Assembly (NCBI GenBank): GCA_019155205.2
Contig: JAHNZQ020000049.1
Span: forward strand, 1,053,920-1,117,919
Source: Gracilaria vermiculophylla
Taxonomy: Eukaryota > Rhodophyta > Florideophyceae > Gracilariales > Gracilariaceae
DNA: 64,000 nt
Direction of reading: 5' to 3'
Shown: positions 19,931 through 30,112 of the stretch, piece by piece
Layout of the letters: every line of letters begins with the position of its first letter
How positions within the stretch are numbered: the first letter of the stretch is position 1
The notes under the pieces: model-generated
The model's input: only the letters and a program-made list of their open reading frames with translations
Databases searched by the model: none
What the model was told of the DNA's origin: nothing
Position numbers and translations under genes: made by a program

Positions 19931-20561
19931 TACGAAGAGAGGAAAGGAGCTGCGGCGACCTGACGCGAAAGGCCTGTGATTTTTCTTGCGTCGCAACTGT
20001 GACCTGATGCTAGTTTTGTCATGTCGCTCAGCTCTTGTCGTTTTTTCGAGAACGCGTGCACCTACTCGCAATTCAAGCACTGGCCGAAGACCACCCACCA
20101 CCCCAGAAACTTTTCGACAACTCAGACATTGCGTGGAAAACGCATTTTGAATCAAACACCAACTATGTTATTCATAAGCTCTTGGCTTTCAGTGGTCACA
20201 GCCTTCACATCCGGGCAGCATCCCGCTCCAAGCTTTGTACTTTTTTGACAGTCTTCTGAACAAGTATTCCCAAACTGTCCAACAAGTACAACCATGGAGA
20301 GCGGTGCTGCAATCCGCATACTCGTTTTCTTCAATGTCTTTGGCAATCAATTCTGTAGCCCATCAGTAGATAAACAACAAAATGACAAGCGGCCCGGCAA
20401 GCATCACTTCAAACACGCCCTCAGGTCACTCCTGGAAAACCCCTCTTCATCCTAAAGTAAGAATCAATGAAGTTGGGCGAAATATCTAACCTTGAGCCCA
20501 AAGACCCTCTTTGGGGCATATCTGGGAGCGTCATGAAACCTTTGGGACCTAGGTACTACAA

Positions 20562-20632
20562 GTGTCTCTCTCAAACAGACAATGTCGTCTCTATCAAGAA
20601 GACAGTACCGTCTCTGTCAAGGAGACTATGTC
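20562..20632 (+). repeat. Three imperfect ~24-bp direct repeats
   Basis: Three consecutive copies sharing the core GTCTCTxTCAA followed by an A/G-rich half ending in AGAC or GACT. Copies begin near 20562, 20586 and 20609. Function unknown. Confidence 0.55.
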
Positions 20633-22688
20633 ATGGAACTTTACTCATAGAAATGGTTGCCAAAATTTCCTCCGACGAAACACTGAGTGCCTGCTGCTTT
20701 GGTTCAACTATCTTTTTTCTCCACCCCTTTGGTGTGACCTCGTATGATACTCGCTCGAGCCGCGTCAGAGTCGCAAAGCATCGATCTCCAGCGACCTTGC
20801 GCATGGCCCGTTGTACCAAACTACTGGCTGAGAAACTGCGTTCAGCCTTTGGCCATGTATATCAGCCGGTATGACGCGGTCCAAGAAAAGCTCCGAAAAC
20901 CCCGTAATACGTTCCAGAAAACATAAGCATTTTGCATCGCGTGACTACATCTCCGCATAACTCAGCGATCACTGCATGTCGAAGGAAACCTACAGAATCA
21001 AAAGGAAATCGTACGGTTACTGACTCAGGCCTGAGGTTCGTGCGCAGTAAGTTGGGGGCGTTTGAACGAAGTACAACCTGGTGCAGCGATCGGCAAACCG
21101 CCAGTCGGTGGCATGTACTGCGAAATACGGCCCAGAAAAGCAGCCGACGCGCCGGTAACCCGGGCGAGTCAATAGAGCCCCTGTGGTCGTGATGGATAAA
21201 GATTCTTCCCGAATCCAACAGCCGCACATGTGTGAGGGCCCTTTGTCATCTGAACATCACCGTCATCAAAAGTTTCCTTACTTTCAACGCGATCAAAGAT
21301 CTATCATTGAAATTCAGTCGCGCACATAGTTCATCTCTTACAGAAGCCAAAAGCTCATGGGATCAAGTTTCCATTTTGCGGTTACTTCCCAATGAAAGTC
21401 TCAATTAAGAATTGAAAGGAGTACTAATGGTGGTTTAGTCAGCAAGATCAGCCATTCATGTAGCTGGAACCTTCCGGTCGTGAACTCTCAGAACATAAAG
21501 ACAGCAAGCAAGGATGACGAACTGATTGAGAAGCAAAAATATGAACGAAACATAGATCTTCGCAAAGAAGCATCAGCACACGTCGTAAGTCGTGCTTCAC
21601 AAGCCAATAACCGTCACGAATTTTGTTTGTTTCCATTAAACGAGACTGTGTCTAGCTAGGTTTGATATACCATGAAGATAGTGATGCAGGAAAAAAGTTC
21701 TCGCGTTTACGGGAGAGTACTGCGAGAAAAGGATAATTTGAAACACATCTGGACGCATTGAAAGAGAGAACTGATTTTGAGAAACCAGTGTTCTGAAGTT
21801 TTGTAGTAGCCCCATTTTGTTTCCGTGCGACTTAGGTCGGTCCCGTTCCTCTTGCCAATATTGAGAAGACAGTGATATGGCTTACGAAAAGACATGTCGC
21901 TAGCAACACTTCAGCATTCCAGTCAGAAGATGGTAAAATGTCAAGCTCGGGTCGAGGAAAGGAGATGAAACTGTCAAACATTGCTTTGGCAACGACGCTT
22001 ACTTGCCGTTGAAAGTTAGCTCAGTCCAAGACTGCTTGCAACTTTGAATGTTTGTACATACCTTCTTGACTCCCAAAGCAATGCATGGACACGCTTCCCC
22101 AGTTCTGCGAAATGCGAATCGCGATAAAATATCACCAATGACCAGCACCTATCTTTGTATCCTTCTCCAGTCTCTCGCAAACTAAATGGTTGGGTAATGT
22201 AAAGCAACTTTGCGTCAGGATGGGAGGTAAGATATTTCAATCAGAGATCTGGAAGAATGTAGGTCTTCGTGACAGATATATGTGCGTTGAGGATTTTCCC
22301 AGGGAGCTCTCATCAAGTCTTTACCCTGCCAATCCCTTCAAACCTTAGTATGACCAGAGGATTACATCGAAGTCGTGGGTGAAACTGACATGTATACAAA
22401 AGCTCTATCGTTGGTTCCGATTTGAAAGTTGTGTACTGGGGACGTTGGATGATCCCACGCACTCAGCGTCTCTAAATGCCGTGGTGCTATGTGGTGACGA
22501 GATGCTGAGATGAGGATGGACGCAATAAGCTGTGGAGCAGAATTTGAATGACTACCACATCTAATGTTATCTGCTGCGCTCGTGGTCGCAGCAGACACGG
22601 ATGGCTGATTTGCTAGCGTATAAGATTTGGCGACTAGTATATCTCAAACGCGTTGACAAAACTACAGCGGTTACTTTACCTGTACTGC

Positions 22689-23444
22689 TTATCCCAAAAT
22701 GAGCTTCGTGTCATCTTCCTCGAATCTGTATGTTGGTACGTCTAAGTTAAGAGGTGCGGGTCCTTTACGGATGCGACCGGAGAGATCGTAATGGGAACCG
22801 TGGCACGGGCAGAACCAACCGTGATAATCGCCGGCATTTGCAATAGGGACACAACCAAGATGAGTACACACGCCCAGCACAACAAGCCACTCCGGCTTCT
22901 GCACGCGGTCAATGTCTGCTTCGGGGTGCCTTAGCTCCTTATCATCATCTTCTGCTGCCTTGGCGATTTCGGTGTCTGTTCTGTGACGGATGAAAACTGG
23001 CTTTCCTCTCCACTTGATGGTGGCGGACTCTCCGAGCGGAATAGCGCCCAGTTCCACTTCAACCGAACCCTTGGCGAGCACATCAGCGGAGGCGGACATC
23101 GTGTAAATGAGCTTGAGGATAAGAACGCGCACCGCGGAAGCGGCGATGAACTTGGTGGTTCCAAGCACCATGTACGTGAAGGCGCGCTTGGTGGGATCGC
23201 CAGGCATGAAGCGATGCGGATGGTTATGGTAGTCGTCAATGTAGCCAACAGGCAGAGCGCCGGGTCCGCGGGGGGCGACGAGCTCGGAAGAGGCTGTCTG
23301 CGCGCCGAGCGTGCCGGCATTGGCGACGGTGGGCGGGGTGGTGGCGAGCGCGCGTAGCCCGAGGGAAGGGGCGTTTCGAGGCAGCGAAGACGGGTTGGCG
23401 GCTAGCCGGCGCGCGGCGGCGCCGAAGCGAGTCAGCATGGACAT
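22689..23444 (-). CDS. Mitochondrial Rieske iron-sulfur protein of complex III
   Basis: The Rieske subunit of the cytochrome bc1 complex, which passes electrons from ubiquinol to cytochrome c1. From ATG 23444 the protein has 251 residues: an Arg-rich mitochondrial presequence ([20 protein letters not shown]), the hinge and single transmembrane helix ([19 protein letters not shown]), then the cluster domain with both ligand loops, CTHLGCVPI (about residue 192) and CPCHGSHYD (about residue 210), each giving one Cys and one His for the [2Fe-2S] cluster. The C-terminus ([20 protein letters not shown]) is typical. The frame stays open upstream to another ATG at 23948, but that would bury the presequence and overlap the divergent gene, so it is rejected. 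Confidence 0.93.
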   Translation of the reverse strand: MSMLTRFGAAARRLAANPSSLPRNAPSLGLRALATTPPTVANAGTLGAQTASSELVAPRGPGALPVGYIDDYHNHPHRFMPGDPTKRAFTYMVLGTTKFIAASAVRVLILKLIYTMSASADVLAKGSVEVELGAIPLGESATIKWRGKPVFIRHRTDTEIAKAAEDDDKELRHPEADIDRVQKPEWLVVLGVCTHLGCVPIANAGDYHGWFCPCHGSHYDLSGRIRKGPAPLNLDVPTYRFEEDDTKLILG

Positions 23445-23753
23445 GGGCGGGGGGCGAGGGGCGCGCTGCGCTCGAGATCGACGACGCGGACCGGAGTTGC
23501 GAAGGAATACTTGGTGTGGCTTGGGCGATGCGTTGCAGCGGCGCCGCGACCGCAGGGCCGGTGCGCCGGTCGGGCGATGGCAGCCATCATTGCCACGGCT
23601 GCGGTGCGGGAGCGCCGATTCGGAGCACAATTGTTCGGCCCCGAAAAACCGCTCAATTTTCGGAGCTCTCCACTTGCCGTTCTTCCGCATGTGCAGCTTG
23701 TGAGCCTCCCACGTCCGCACCCGTGCACCATCGCCCAGCGGGCACCGCTCGGG
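23445..23753. promoter_or_regulatory. Bidirectional promoter, Rieske / LSm10-like
   Basis: About 310 bp between two divergent ATGs, GC-rich near the Rieske start. It must supply both promoters and both 5' UTRs. No specific element identified. Confidence 0.5.
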
Positions 23754-24169
23754 ATGGGCAGCAGCGGACAAGCCACCAGCCTCACCTTTCTTCTCCACGC
23801 GCTGTGCGGTCGTAAGCTCTACTTCGAGCTTCGAAACAATATTGAGGTCGAGGGCACGTTGGACTCTGTAGATGCAAACATGAAGTAAAGTGCTCTTCTC
23901 ACAACAGTTGGCCTTTTTACAACAATAAGCTGACAAAGTGCTCCCCATGGCCGCGTATTAGTGTGACAATATCGGATGTATCCTATAAAATGCCCTCTCA
24001 ACATGTCACGAGCCCTCCTGCCCCTCTTTTCTTCGAACTTCTCTACGTTGCAGCGCGACACATTACCTTTGTTCACATCCCAGACGATATAGACGTTCGT
24101 GAAACCATGGATCTATACGTAAGTCCCATGCACCCTTCCAGAAAACCGCGCGCTTTGCAGCACTATTAG
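23754..24169 (+). CDS. Sm-fold protein, LSm10-like (two exons)
   Basis: Spliced gene: exon 1 is 23754-23884, exon 2 is 23962-24169, 112 residues. Joining AACATGAA to TGTGACAATATC reads N-M-N-V-T-I-S-D and rebuilds the Sm1 motif. Exon 1 gives [20 protein letters not shown] and [11 protein letters not shown]; exon 2 carries the Sm2 motif [13 protein letters not shown]. The VHIPDD ending of Sm2 is closest to LSm10, the U7 snRNP protein that replaces SmD1 in histone pre-mRNA 3' processing; SmD1 has IP followed by a different tail and a C-terminal RG repeat, absent here. The C-terminus is short ([15 protein letters not shown]). Residues between Sm1 and Sm2 are less conserved than usual. SmD1-like or another LSm remains possible; the Sm fold itself is secure. 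Confidence 0.75.
23885..23961 (+). other. Intron of the LSm10-like gene
   Basis: 77 bp, GTAAAG donor, TTAG acceptor, with CTGAC at 23930-23934 as branch site about 28 nt before the acceptor. Removal restores the Sm1 motif in frame. Confidence 0.85.
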
Positions 24170-24425
24170 GTTTGGACTGACCAGCAACACAAATATGAGA
24201 GCAGTCCAAACGATTGGAAGCAGTCAAGTACGCTAGTTCCGGAGGAAAGCGGAGAAAAACCTAGCTTCCACGTCGTTGCATGCACTTTGAGAATTGTTGT
24301 CGATAATGCTTTTGATGCATGCAGTCGCTCTCTTGACTTTGGCGCGTGCTCAAATGCTCCGGATCCGCCTTGACAACCGCATCGTAAAAGCACACCTGGC
24401 CATCATCAGGCAAGGAGAACAACGC

Positions 24426-25373
24426 TCACTTTGGAAGAGCCTTTATCTTGTTCAAAAGCTCAGGAACTGCTTCAAAAAGATCTGCAACAAGCCCATAGTC
24501 CGCCACCTGGAAGATGGGAGCGTCAGCATCCTTATTGATAGCCACTATGGTTTTGGAATCCTTCATTCCGGCAAGGTGCTGGATCGCACCACTGAGTCCA
24601 ACACCAATGTAAAGCTGTGGCGCCACGACTTTTCCAGTTTGTCCCACTTGCATGTCGTTAGGCACATACCCAGAATCAACCGCTGCTCGCGTCGCGCCTA
24701 CTGCCCCCCCCAGCTCTCTGGCCATTTCCTCCAGCATTTGAAAGTTCTCTTTGCTCTTCAGACCCCTTCCGCCAGCGATGACTACTCCGGCAGCTGTTAA
24801 TTCCGGTCCAGCACTTTCGGTTGTCTGTTCCCCGATCCATCGCGAATGAACCCCTGACGCACAACTTTCAGCCTTTACTATATCCGCCAAACCACCACTG
24901 TTCTCTTCCACTGGTTCGAACGACGTCGGCCGCACCGTTAGAACCTTAACATCCTCTGTGCACTTTACGGTTGCTAGAGCGTTCCCAGCATATATGGGCC
25001 TCACAAACACGTCGCTCTCCACAACATCAATGATGTCCGAAACCGCAGACACGCCTAGCACACCCGCGACCCTGGGCAGGACATTCTTTCCGAATGAGTT
25101 TGCAGCAGAAATCAAATAACCGTACTGGTTTTCAAGGACTTGTTGCTGAATGACAGGGGTGGCTGACTCTGCTGTCGCGGGCGTTTCCTCCTCAACCGGG
25201 TACACGGTGCTAAGCGCATCCCATTGAGAAGCCGCCTCGGCGGCAGCATTGGCTCCCTTTCCGATGAGTAGCAAATCAACCTTTCCGGAACCAACACACT
25301 TCTTCGCCGCCTGTATTGCGCTGCGCACGGCGACTGACGCTGTGTCGCCGACTACCAAAGCTTTGGCGCTCAT
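24426..25373 (-). CDS. Electron transfer flavoprotein alpha subunit
   Basis: ETF alpha, 315 residues, half of the mitochondrial flavoprotein that takes electrons from acyl-CoA and other dehydrogenases to ETF-ubiquinone oxidoreductase. The C-terminal FAD-binding domain is plain: [61 protein letters not shown] and the conserved [23 protein letters not shown]. The N-terminal domain starts directly at ATG 25373 ([16 protein letters not shown]), as in bacterial forms, and an in-frame stop lies just upstream, so there is no classical long presequence unless a separate upstream exon exists. Convergent with the LSm10-like gene and divergent from the ABM/iron-ADH fusion gene across about 375 bp. Confidence 0.93.
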   Translation of the reverse strand: MSAKALVVGDTASVAVRSAIQAAKKCVGSGKVDLLLIGKGANAAAEAASQWDALSTVYPVEEETPATAESATPVIQQQVLENQYGYLISAANSFGKNVLPRVAGVLGVSAVSDIIDVVESDVFVRPIYAGNALATVKCTEDVKVLTVRPTSFEPVEENSGGLADIVKAESCASGVHSRWIGEQTTESAGPELTAAGVVIAGGRGLKSKENFQMLEEMARELGGAVGATRAAVDSGYVPNDMQVGQTGKVVAPQLYIGVGLSGAIQHLAGMKDSKTIVAINKDADAPIFQVADYGLVADLFEAVPELLNKIKALPK

Positions 25374-25749
25374 CTTTGATCGGCGACACGGCAGTCACGA
25401 TCGCCTACCCGCGCGTCGAACTACACCGTGCGCACTCAATGAAAGGAGGACTTGAGCTGGAGACGGACCCCTGGGGGGCGGGGGGGGGAGAAACGGCGAA
25501 TTGTTGCAGTCTCGTAGGAATGTTACACTACTGCTTCAACAATCACGACGACAAGTGCTCATTGGGGAATGCAAATGCAGTATTTTAACAAAAATCGCCC
25601 TCAACGATACGGCCAATCACGTGACGCAATCTCCAAACGCTTTGAGCATTGCGCAAAGCGCGAGCAGGGCGGACACCGACGGCGGCGTAGAAACGCGCTC
25701 CCGTCGAGCTTCTTGCACACAATCCGTGCCAGGACGACACGGGCGTCGC
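25374..25749. promoter_or_regulatory. Bidirectional promoter, ETF alpha / ABM-iron-ADH fusion
   Basis: About 375 bp between divergent starts; includes a G-rich run near 25470-25490 (GGGGGGCGGGGGGGG). The fusion gene's frame is open back to 25501 but has no ATG before 25750. Confidence 0.45.
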
Positions 25750-28215
25750 ATGGCTTCTTTTCAGCACCTTGAGCACGTAGGGTTGAATAATTATGAACCA
25801 AACCCGAGAGCTGCCGCGTGTTTTGTCCACAGCTCTTCTTTGTTGAAACGGCCACGCCACGCCCCCGCATGGGACAATCGGTTGAGCTGTCGGAGGCTTG
25901 GGCGCGCAACTCCAACAAAGAATGCGAGGCTTTGGAGACGTCGACCAGTCTGGTGCATGTCGTCGGGCGAGAAAGCCACAGCTAACAAAACGCAGTTTCG
26001 TGACCAGCATAACTTGAGCGGCGTCCTCCCGCAAGGAGCGTACACCGTGCTCTTGAGGGTGAAGATGAAAAGGGAATTGAACGCTGCCGAGGAGAAAATC
26101 ATTCTGGCAGAGTACGCGAGAAAGAGCTGCGCTGAGCAGGGAGTGATCCGCTGCGACGTTTTGTTCCGAGTGGATAAGCTTGGGATTGCCAAAGATGACT
26201 TCTACGAAATATGGATATCATTTGCAGATGCGCGCGCGTACACTGAGCACGAACGAACCTCGCACGCGGCCAAGTTGCGTCTTTGCCTCGAAGACCCGTG
26301 CGGAGGGGATAGTTCGAAGCTTCTCACGAAACTTGCGCACAGTGTGTCCCTTCTAAGGCTGGTCAGGCCAGAAATTTCGGAATGGGTGTCTGCCTTCGAC
26401 TACGAACCAGAGAACACCACCCCGATCACATCCAAGTTGCAGAGCAGTTTGAAGGTGAAGGATGACCCGGACAGAATTCGGAGGTCTTTGGATATGCTCA
26501 TATCCAGTGTAGGGCTCGAGGATGTAATAGTTTTGGTGGCGACAGCATGTGCGTTTTCAATAGAAAGCACGAGATCGCTTCGAAGTGAATGCGATGAGTA
26601 TCTGACAGATATCGAGAAAAGTGCTGGAATTGTTCGAACAGGCATATTGGTCGACAAAAACGATCCGTACAGAATTATAATGATGACCGTGCATGACAGC
26701 GCGGACAAGGCAGGTGCGTGTTTCGATATGGAACTGGCAACGGACTTCATCACAGACGACGGATGGACGGTGAAGCGATGCCATGCCGTGTTTCCAGACA
26801 AGGTTGGGTGGGAGAAGAAGCTCAGCGAAGCGGATCAAAAGCGGTTCTTGGGTGATGTGGTGGACGATCGATTTGAAAAACTCGTTGAGGGGCCGGGTGC
26901 GTTGGTAAAATATGAGCGTGCAGAGGCGGAAGAATCAAAAATGAGACTGTTGCAAGGTGCGGGCTCGTTTGATATGCTCAAGCAGTGTATCAAGTCTATG
27001 ACGCAGCCATCGACTGGGATTGTAAAGGCTTTGCTGATTGGGGGCTGGAATCCATCCAGGGTACATCCCGTTCTCGTGCAAATTGAATACGACAGATACA
27101 ATGATCCGTTTGAGACACAGTTTCGTTTTGGACCACCGGTGAACAGCTCAGAAATCAGGACTGTAGATGTGAGAAGAGCGATGGAGGCAGTGGCGGACTA
27201 TTGCCCCGATATCATCATTGGTTATGGAGGTGGAACTGTGATGGACATGGCGAAGCTGTTGGGAAGGCTGGGAAAGGCTTCAAACAGCGATCTCGAAATG
27301 TGTTTCAACTCCATCGACGGGGCGGCCGAAGACGACGCAGCGGCCATTGCAGTTGCAATAAGTTCACGACCCATTCCGGTAATACTGATCTCATCGACTG
27401 TCGGCAGCGGCGCCGAGATGATCGAATGGTGCATTGTGGCAGGACAGCGAAAGGACGGTGCGATACGGCGGTTGCCGTTGTATTTCTATGACAGACCTGG
27501 AGCGGTGCGGCTTGTCACAGAGAAGACGGCTATACAAGAGCCGAGGTTAATCAGTCCGCGGCGTCTTGATGGAATTCACGCTTCGCAGGGGGCGTTGGAA
27601 CTTGTGTGCTTAGCAATGGATACTGTGATGTCGTTGCATGAACGTCTGGAGGAGCAGGCGTCGAAGTTTGCTGTTCGAGGACTGAGACAAGCGTACAGAG
27701 TGGTGATGGATGCGCGGAGAGAGCCTGAGAGCGGTTCGGGACATTCGCGGGACCCTCTGGTTGAAGCGAAGACTGTCATTGGGCTGGCATTGGATGGGTT
27801 GGGTCGACCGGGGGTTTGCCAACGACTGTGTCTGGCAGTTGTGGATTCACTTGTGGACGGCAGACTGCCAACAGCGTTTCGGCAGGTTCTGACGCGTGTG
27901 ACCATCGCAGTAGTGGAAGAGTGCATTGAAAATCGGGCGGAAGAAGCAAGGAGGGCGTTTTCAGAGGTGCTCAAGGCAACGAGACACAATCACCGCAAAG
28001 AGCTGGTGGCGGACATGCTGAGGAAGGCTGAAGACTGTGAGGTTTCATTGCTGCCGAGGTTGGGTGTGGTGCGGCGCAAGATACCGCACGTGGCAAAGCG
28101 CGTGAGCGGATACTTGCAAAGCGAGACGCTGAGCGCGTTGGAGCGCTACCTGTGCCAAGTGGAGGTGTTGGAGCGCGTTCTGTGGCGCGCAATCGCACAG
28201 GAATACGAGCTGTAG
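25750..28215 (+). CDS. Fusion of two ABM-like domains with a degenerate iron-type alcohol dehydrogenase
   Basis: From ATG 25750 the protein has 821 residues. A basic leader of about 75 residues (ending near RRRPVWCMSSG) suggests organelle import. Residues about 95-185 (YTVLLRVKMKRELNAAEEKI ... FYEIWISFADARAYTEHERT) look like an antibiotic-biosynthesis-monooxygenase (ABM) ferredoxin-like domain, and about 255-340 (VIVLVATACAFSI ... PYRIIMMTVHDSADKAG) like a second. From about 407 an iron-containing alcohol dehydrogenase fold follows: the cofactor motif GYGGGTVMDMAK (GGGT at 493-496, Asp499) and SSTVGSGAEM (548-557). The helix that normally gives an Asp and a His metal ligand four residues apart reads His610-Ala-Ser-Gln-Gly614, and the later His-rich segment (about 677-700, LDGLGRPGVCQRL) has no His. 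So the nucleotide site looks kept and the metal site lost. Enzyme activity is therefore unclear. Confidence 0.7.
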   Translation: MASFQHLEHVGLNNYEPNPRAAACFVHSSSLLKRPRHAPAWDNRLSCRRLGRATPTKNARLWRRRPVWCMSSGEKATANKTQFRDQHNLSGVLPQGAYTVLLRVKMKRELNAAEEKIILAEYARKSCAEQGVIRCDVLFRVDKLGIAKDDFYEIWISFADARAYTEHERTSHAAKLRLCLEDPCGGDSSKLLTKLAHSVSLLRLVRPEISEWVSAFDYEPENTTPITSKLQSSLKVKDDPDRIRRSLDMLISSVGLEDVIVLVATACAFSIESTRSLRSECDEYLTDIEKSAGIVRTGILVDKNDPYRIIMMTVHDSADKAGACFDMELATDFITDDGWTVKRCHAVFPDKVGWEKKLSEADQKRFLGDVVDDRFEKLVEGPGALVKYERAEAEESKMRLLQGAGSFDMLKQCIKSMTQPSTGIVKALLIGGWNPSRVHPVLVQIEYDRYNDPFETQFRFGPPVNSSEIRTVDVRRAMEAVADYCPDIIIGYGGGTVMDMAKLLGRLGKASNSDLEMCFNSIDGAAEDDAAAIAVAISSRPIPVILISSTVGSGAEMIEWCIVAGQRKDGAIRRLPLYFYDRPGAVRLVTEKTAIQEPRLISPRRLDGIHASQGALELVCLAMDTVMSLHERLEEQASKFAVRGLRQAYRVVMDARREPESGSGHSRDPLVEAKTVIGLALDGLGRPGVCQRLCLAVVDSLVDGRLPTAFRQVLTRVTIAVVEECIENRAEEARRAFSEVLKATRHNHRKELVADMLRKAEDCEVSLLPRLGVVRRKIPHVAKRVSGYLQSETLSALERYLCQVEVLERVLWRAIAQEYEL

Positions 28216-28619
28216 CGTGAAAGCACTGGCAAGGTGTGTTTTACATTATGCTGGACGGCGGTGCGTAGGAGGCGCATGTTTTCATGCTTGTGGCCGCCCT
28301 TGACATTCCCCTCATGCATAGTCTGCAAACATTTGGGCGTGTTGAGCAGTGCATGACACGCGTGTGACTGGTTGAAACACCAACACTCGGAACGCTTGAC
28401 AAAGAGCGCTGTGGCACACACAAAGCACCAAAACAAGATCAAAACAAAAGCGCTCGTGTGACATGATGCGTATATGAGTTACGAGGAGAGAGAGGCACGC
28501 AAAGCTGGCAGGCGCCGTTCGCTACGACAGCGTGATCCAACGCAAACAAAGCATACTAGTGAGTTTTTGGTGGGAGATGATTGCGAGACAAATTCATACA
28601 AGCGGCAGGAGGAATAATA
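28216..28619. other. Convergent intergenic gap at the edge of the GC island
   Basis: 400 bp between the 3' ends of the fusion gene and the mitochondrial carrier gene. Composition is ordinary here and rises sharply from about 28.9 kb on. No gene seen. Confidence 0.5.
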
Positions 28620-29516
28620 TTAGTTGTCAGCAGACGGATTGAATCGTGTTCGCACGAGGCGCGATTCAATCTCCTTCCAGAGCAGAACAAATGTGGCTCC
28701 TTGCAGTCCGTTGGCGATCATCCTTGTCTTGAGTCCACGAGTGACAATGGAAGAGATGCCGTCTCGCTTGACGATCTTGCGCGCCACTTCGTAGTAGGAC
28801 AAGCCCTTGTCACACGTCTGCTTGTTGGTGGCCACAACCTTGAAACCATTGGTGAAGATGTCAGCGGACATGGCGGCCAAGAAGCCCATGCCGCCGTTTC
28901 GACCGACCTTGGCCAGCAGCGGAGCGTCGTCAGACAGCGGAACGGCGTGCGACACGACGTTGACGGTGAAGAAAAACGGGAAATGGCCCACGAGGCCGGC
29001 GGAGAAACTGGCGGCGCTGCCGCGATACAAGCCGCCGAAGCCCGCGCTGCGAAAGCGATCGACGACGATGGAGAAGCCGTGCGGGCCGCGCACCTGCATG
29101 TTGGAGCGCACGGTCTCGAGCGGCAGCAGCGTGGCGCGCCACGCGGCGGCGGCGAAGCTGGCGCACAGCGTGTTGAGCGCGACGCTGTCGGTGGGCGCCA
29201 GCGTGAGCGCCAGGTTGTTGGCGGTGGTGTCGCCGAAGCGGCACAGCGTGACGTGCAAGAGCGTGGGCGCCAGGCCGGAGTAGAAGCGCTTGACGCCGCC
29301 CTGCGCGTACAGCAGGCGCAGCGCCTGGCGGAGCGAGGCGCCGGATCGGTACTGGAAGGCGGCCGTGGTGGACAGCCACATGAAGGAGGCGGTTTGGCAG
29401 GCGGCGGCGGCGGCGCCGGGCATGCCGGCCTTGAGCGCGGACAGCGAGGGCATGGGCACGGGCACGGGGCGGCGCATGGGGGCGGAGGCGTCGGCGCAGC
29501 CGGCGGAGGAGTACAT
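28620..29516 (-). CDS. Mitochondrial carrier family protein
   Basis: Inner-membrane carrier of the SLC25 type, substrate unknown. From ATG 29516 the protein has 298 residues, the usual length for the family. Three homologous thirds are visible though diverged: LLYAQGGVKRFYSGLAPTLL, then LLPLETVRSNMQVRGPHGFS (a variant of the P-x-D/E-x-x-R/K motif, here PLETVR) with GFGGLYRGSAASFS, and TNGFKVVATNKQTCDKGLS with GISSIVTRGLKTRMIANGLQ. The first and third signature motifs are degenerate, as in some plant and algal carriers with altered salt-bridge networks. The frame is open upstream through a poly-Pro/Arg stretch to an ATG at 29843, but this runs through a G24 tract and lacks conservation signals, so the short form is preferred. 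GC-rich codons throughout. Confidence 0.8.
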   Translation of the reverse strand: MYSSAGCADASAPMRRPVPVPMPSLSALKAGMPGAAAAACQTASFMWLSTTAAFQYRSGASLRQALRLLYAQGGVKRFYSGLAPTLLHVTLCRFGDTTANNLALTLAPTDSVALNTLCASFAAAAWRATLLPLETVRSNMQVRGPHGFSIVVDRFRSAGFGGLYRGSAASFSAGLVGHFPFFFTVNVVSHAVPLSDDAPLLAKVGRNGGMGFLAAMSADIFTNGFKVVATNKQTCDKGLSYYEVARKIVKRDGISSIVTRGLKTRMIANGLQGATFVLLWKEIESRLVRTRFNPSADN

Positions 29517-29637
29517 CTTGACGGCCACAGCGGCGTCGCGCGGCCGCGCGCCGTCGCGCTGCCGCTCGGCGTCGGGCGTGGGAGACGATATGGTTCCGGC
29601 GGGGGGAGGGGCGGAGGGAGGTGGGGTAAGAGGGGAA

Positions 29638-29661
29638 GGGGGGGGGGGGGGGGGGGGGGGG
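29638..29661 (+). repeat. G24 homopolymer
   Basis: An uninterrupted run of 24 G, preceded by further G-rich DNA from about 29598. Lies upstream of the preferred carrier start and could form G-quadruplex structures. Confidence 0.9.
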
Positions 29662-29980
29662 AGGCGGCGCGGCGCGGCGCGGCGGCGACGGCGGAGGCGA
29701 CGGCGGAGGCGACGGTCGGCGGCGCGCGCACGTGGATGGCGGCGTCGCGGCTGCGCCGCGCTGCGTGTGATTGGGCGCTGCTGCGGCGCGGCACTCGATG
29801 CGGCGCTCGATGCGATGCGCCGCGCCGCATCGCTGTGCATCATTGTGCGCTCGCGGCGTGCGCTCGCGCGCGCGCGCCGCACGACGCACACGTTGCGGCG
29901 CCGTGCCCCACCGCCTCGCCGCGTCTCCCGATGGGCGGCGCGCTTCTCCTTCGGGAAACGCTCCCCGAAGCGGCTGCGCT

Positions 29981-30010
29981 GCAGCGCGCGCGCGCGCGCG
30001 CGCGCGCTGC
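29981..30010. repeat. Perfect 30-bp palindrome, alternating CG
   Basis: GCAG, then an uninterrupted alternating (CG) tract, then CTGC: self-complementary over its full length, and an alternating purine-pyrimidine (Z-DNA prone) tract. It lies about 100 bp before the ATG of the helical-bundle protein gene. Confidence 0.85.
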
Positions 30011-30112
30011 CTTCTTAAGCGCGGCGCGGCGCCCCTCCCGCCCGCCGCCCGCCCGTCCCCCTCCCCCAACCTCGCCGCCGCCTGCCGCCTTTCCGCCCAG
30101 CCTGCCGCACAC

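Larger units (their letters stand above)
19494..22688. other. 3.2 kb gene-poor stretch
   Basis: No frame above about 160 codons and none with a recognised motif apart from the presequence-like small ORF listed at 19685-19930. Contains a short three-copy direct repeat at about 20562-20632. The base composition is near average, so spliced genes with small exons cannot be excluded. Confidence 0.45.

Noticed and set aside
20467..20874. 135-codon open frame with an ATG
   Set aside because: No family resemblance and part of it is the three-copy DNA repeat; no support beyond length.
23445..23948. N-terminal extension of the Rieske protein to 419 residues
   Set aside because: It would hide a good mitochondrial presequence in mid-protein and overlap the first exon of the divergent LSm10-like gene.
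28620..29891. Mitochondrial carrier start at the far upstream GTG or ATG
   Set aside because: Adds a poly-Pro/Arg segment across a G24 tract; the ATG at 29516 already gives a full-length carrier.
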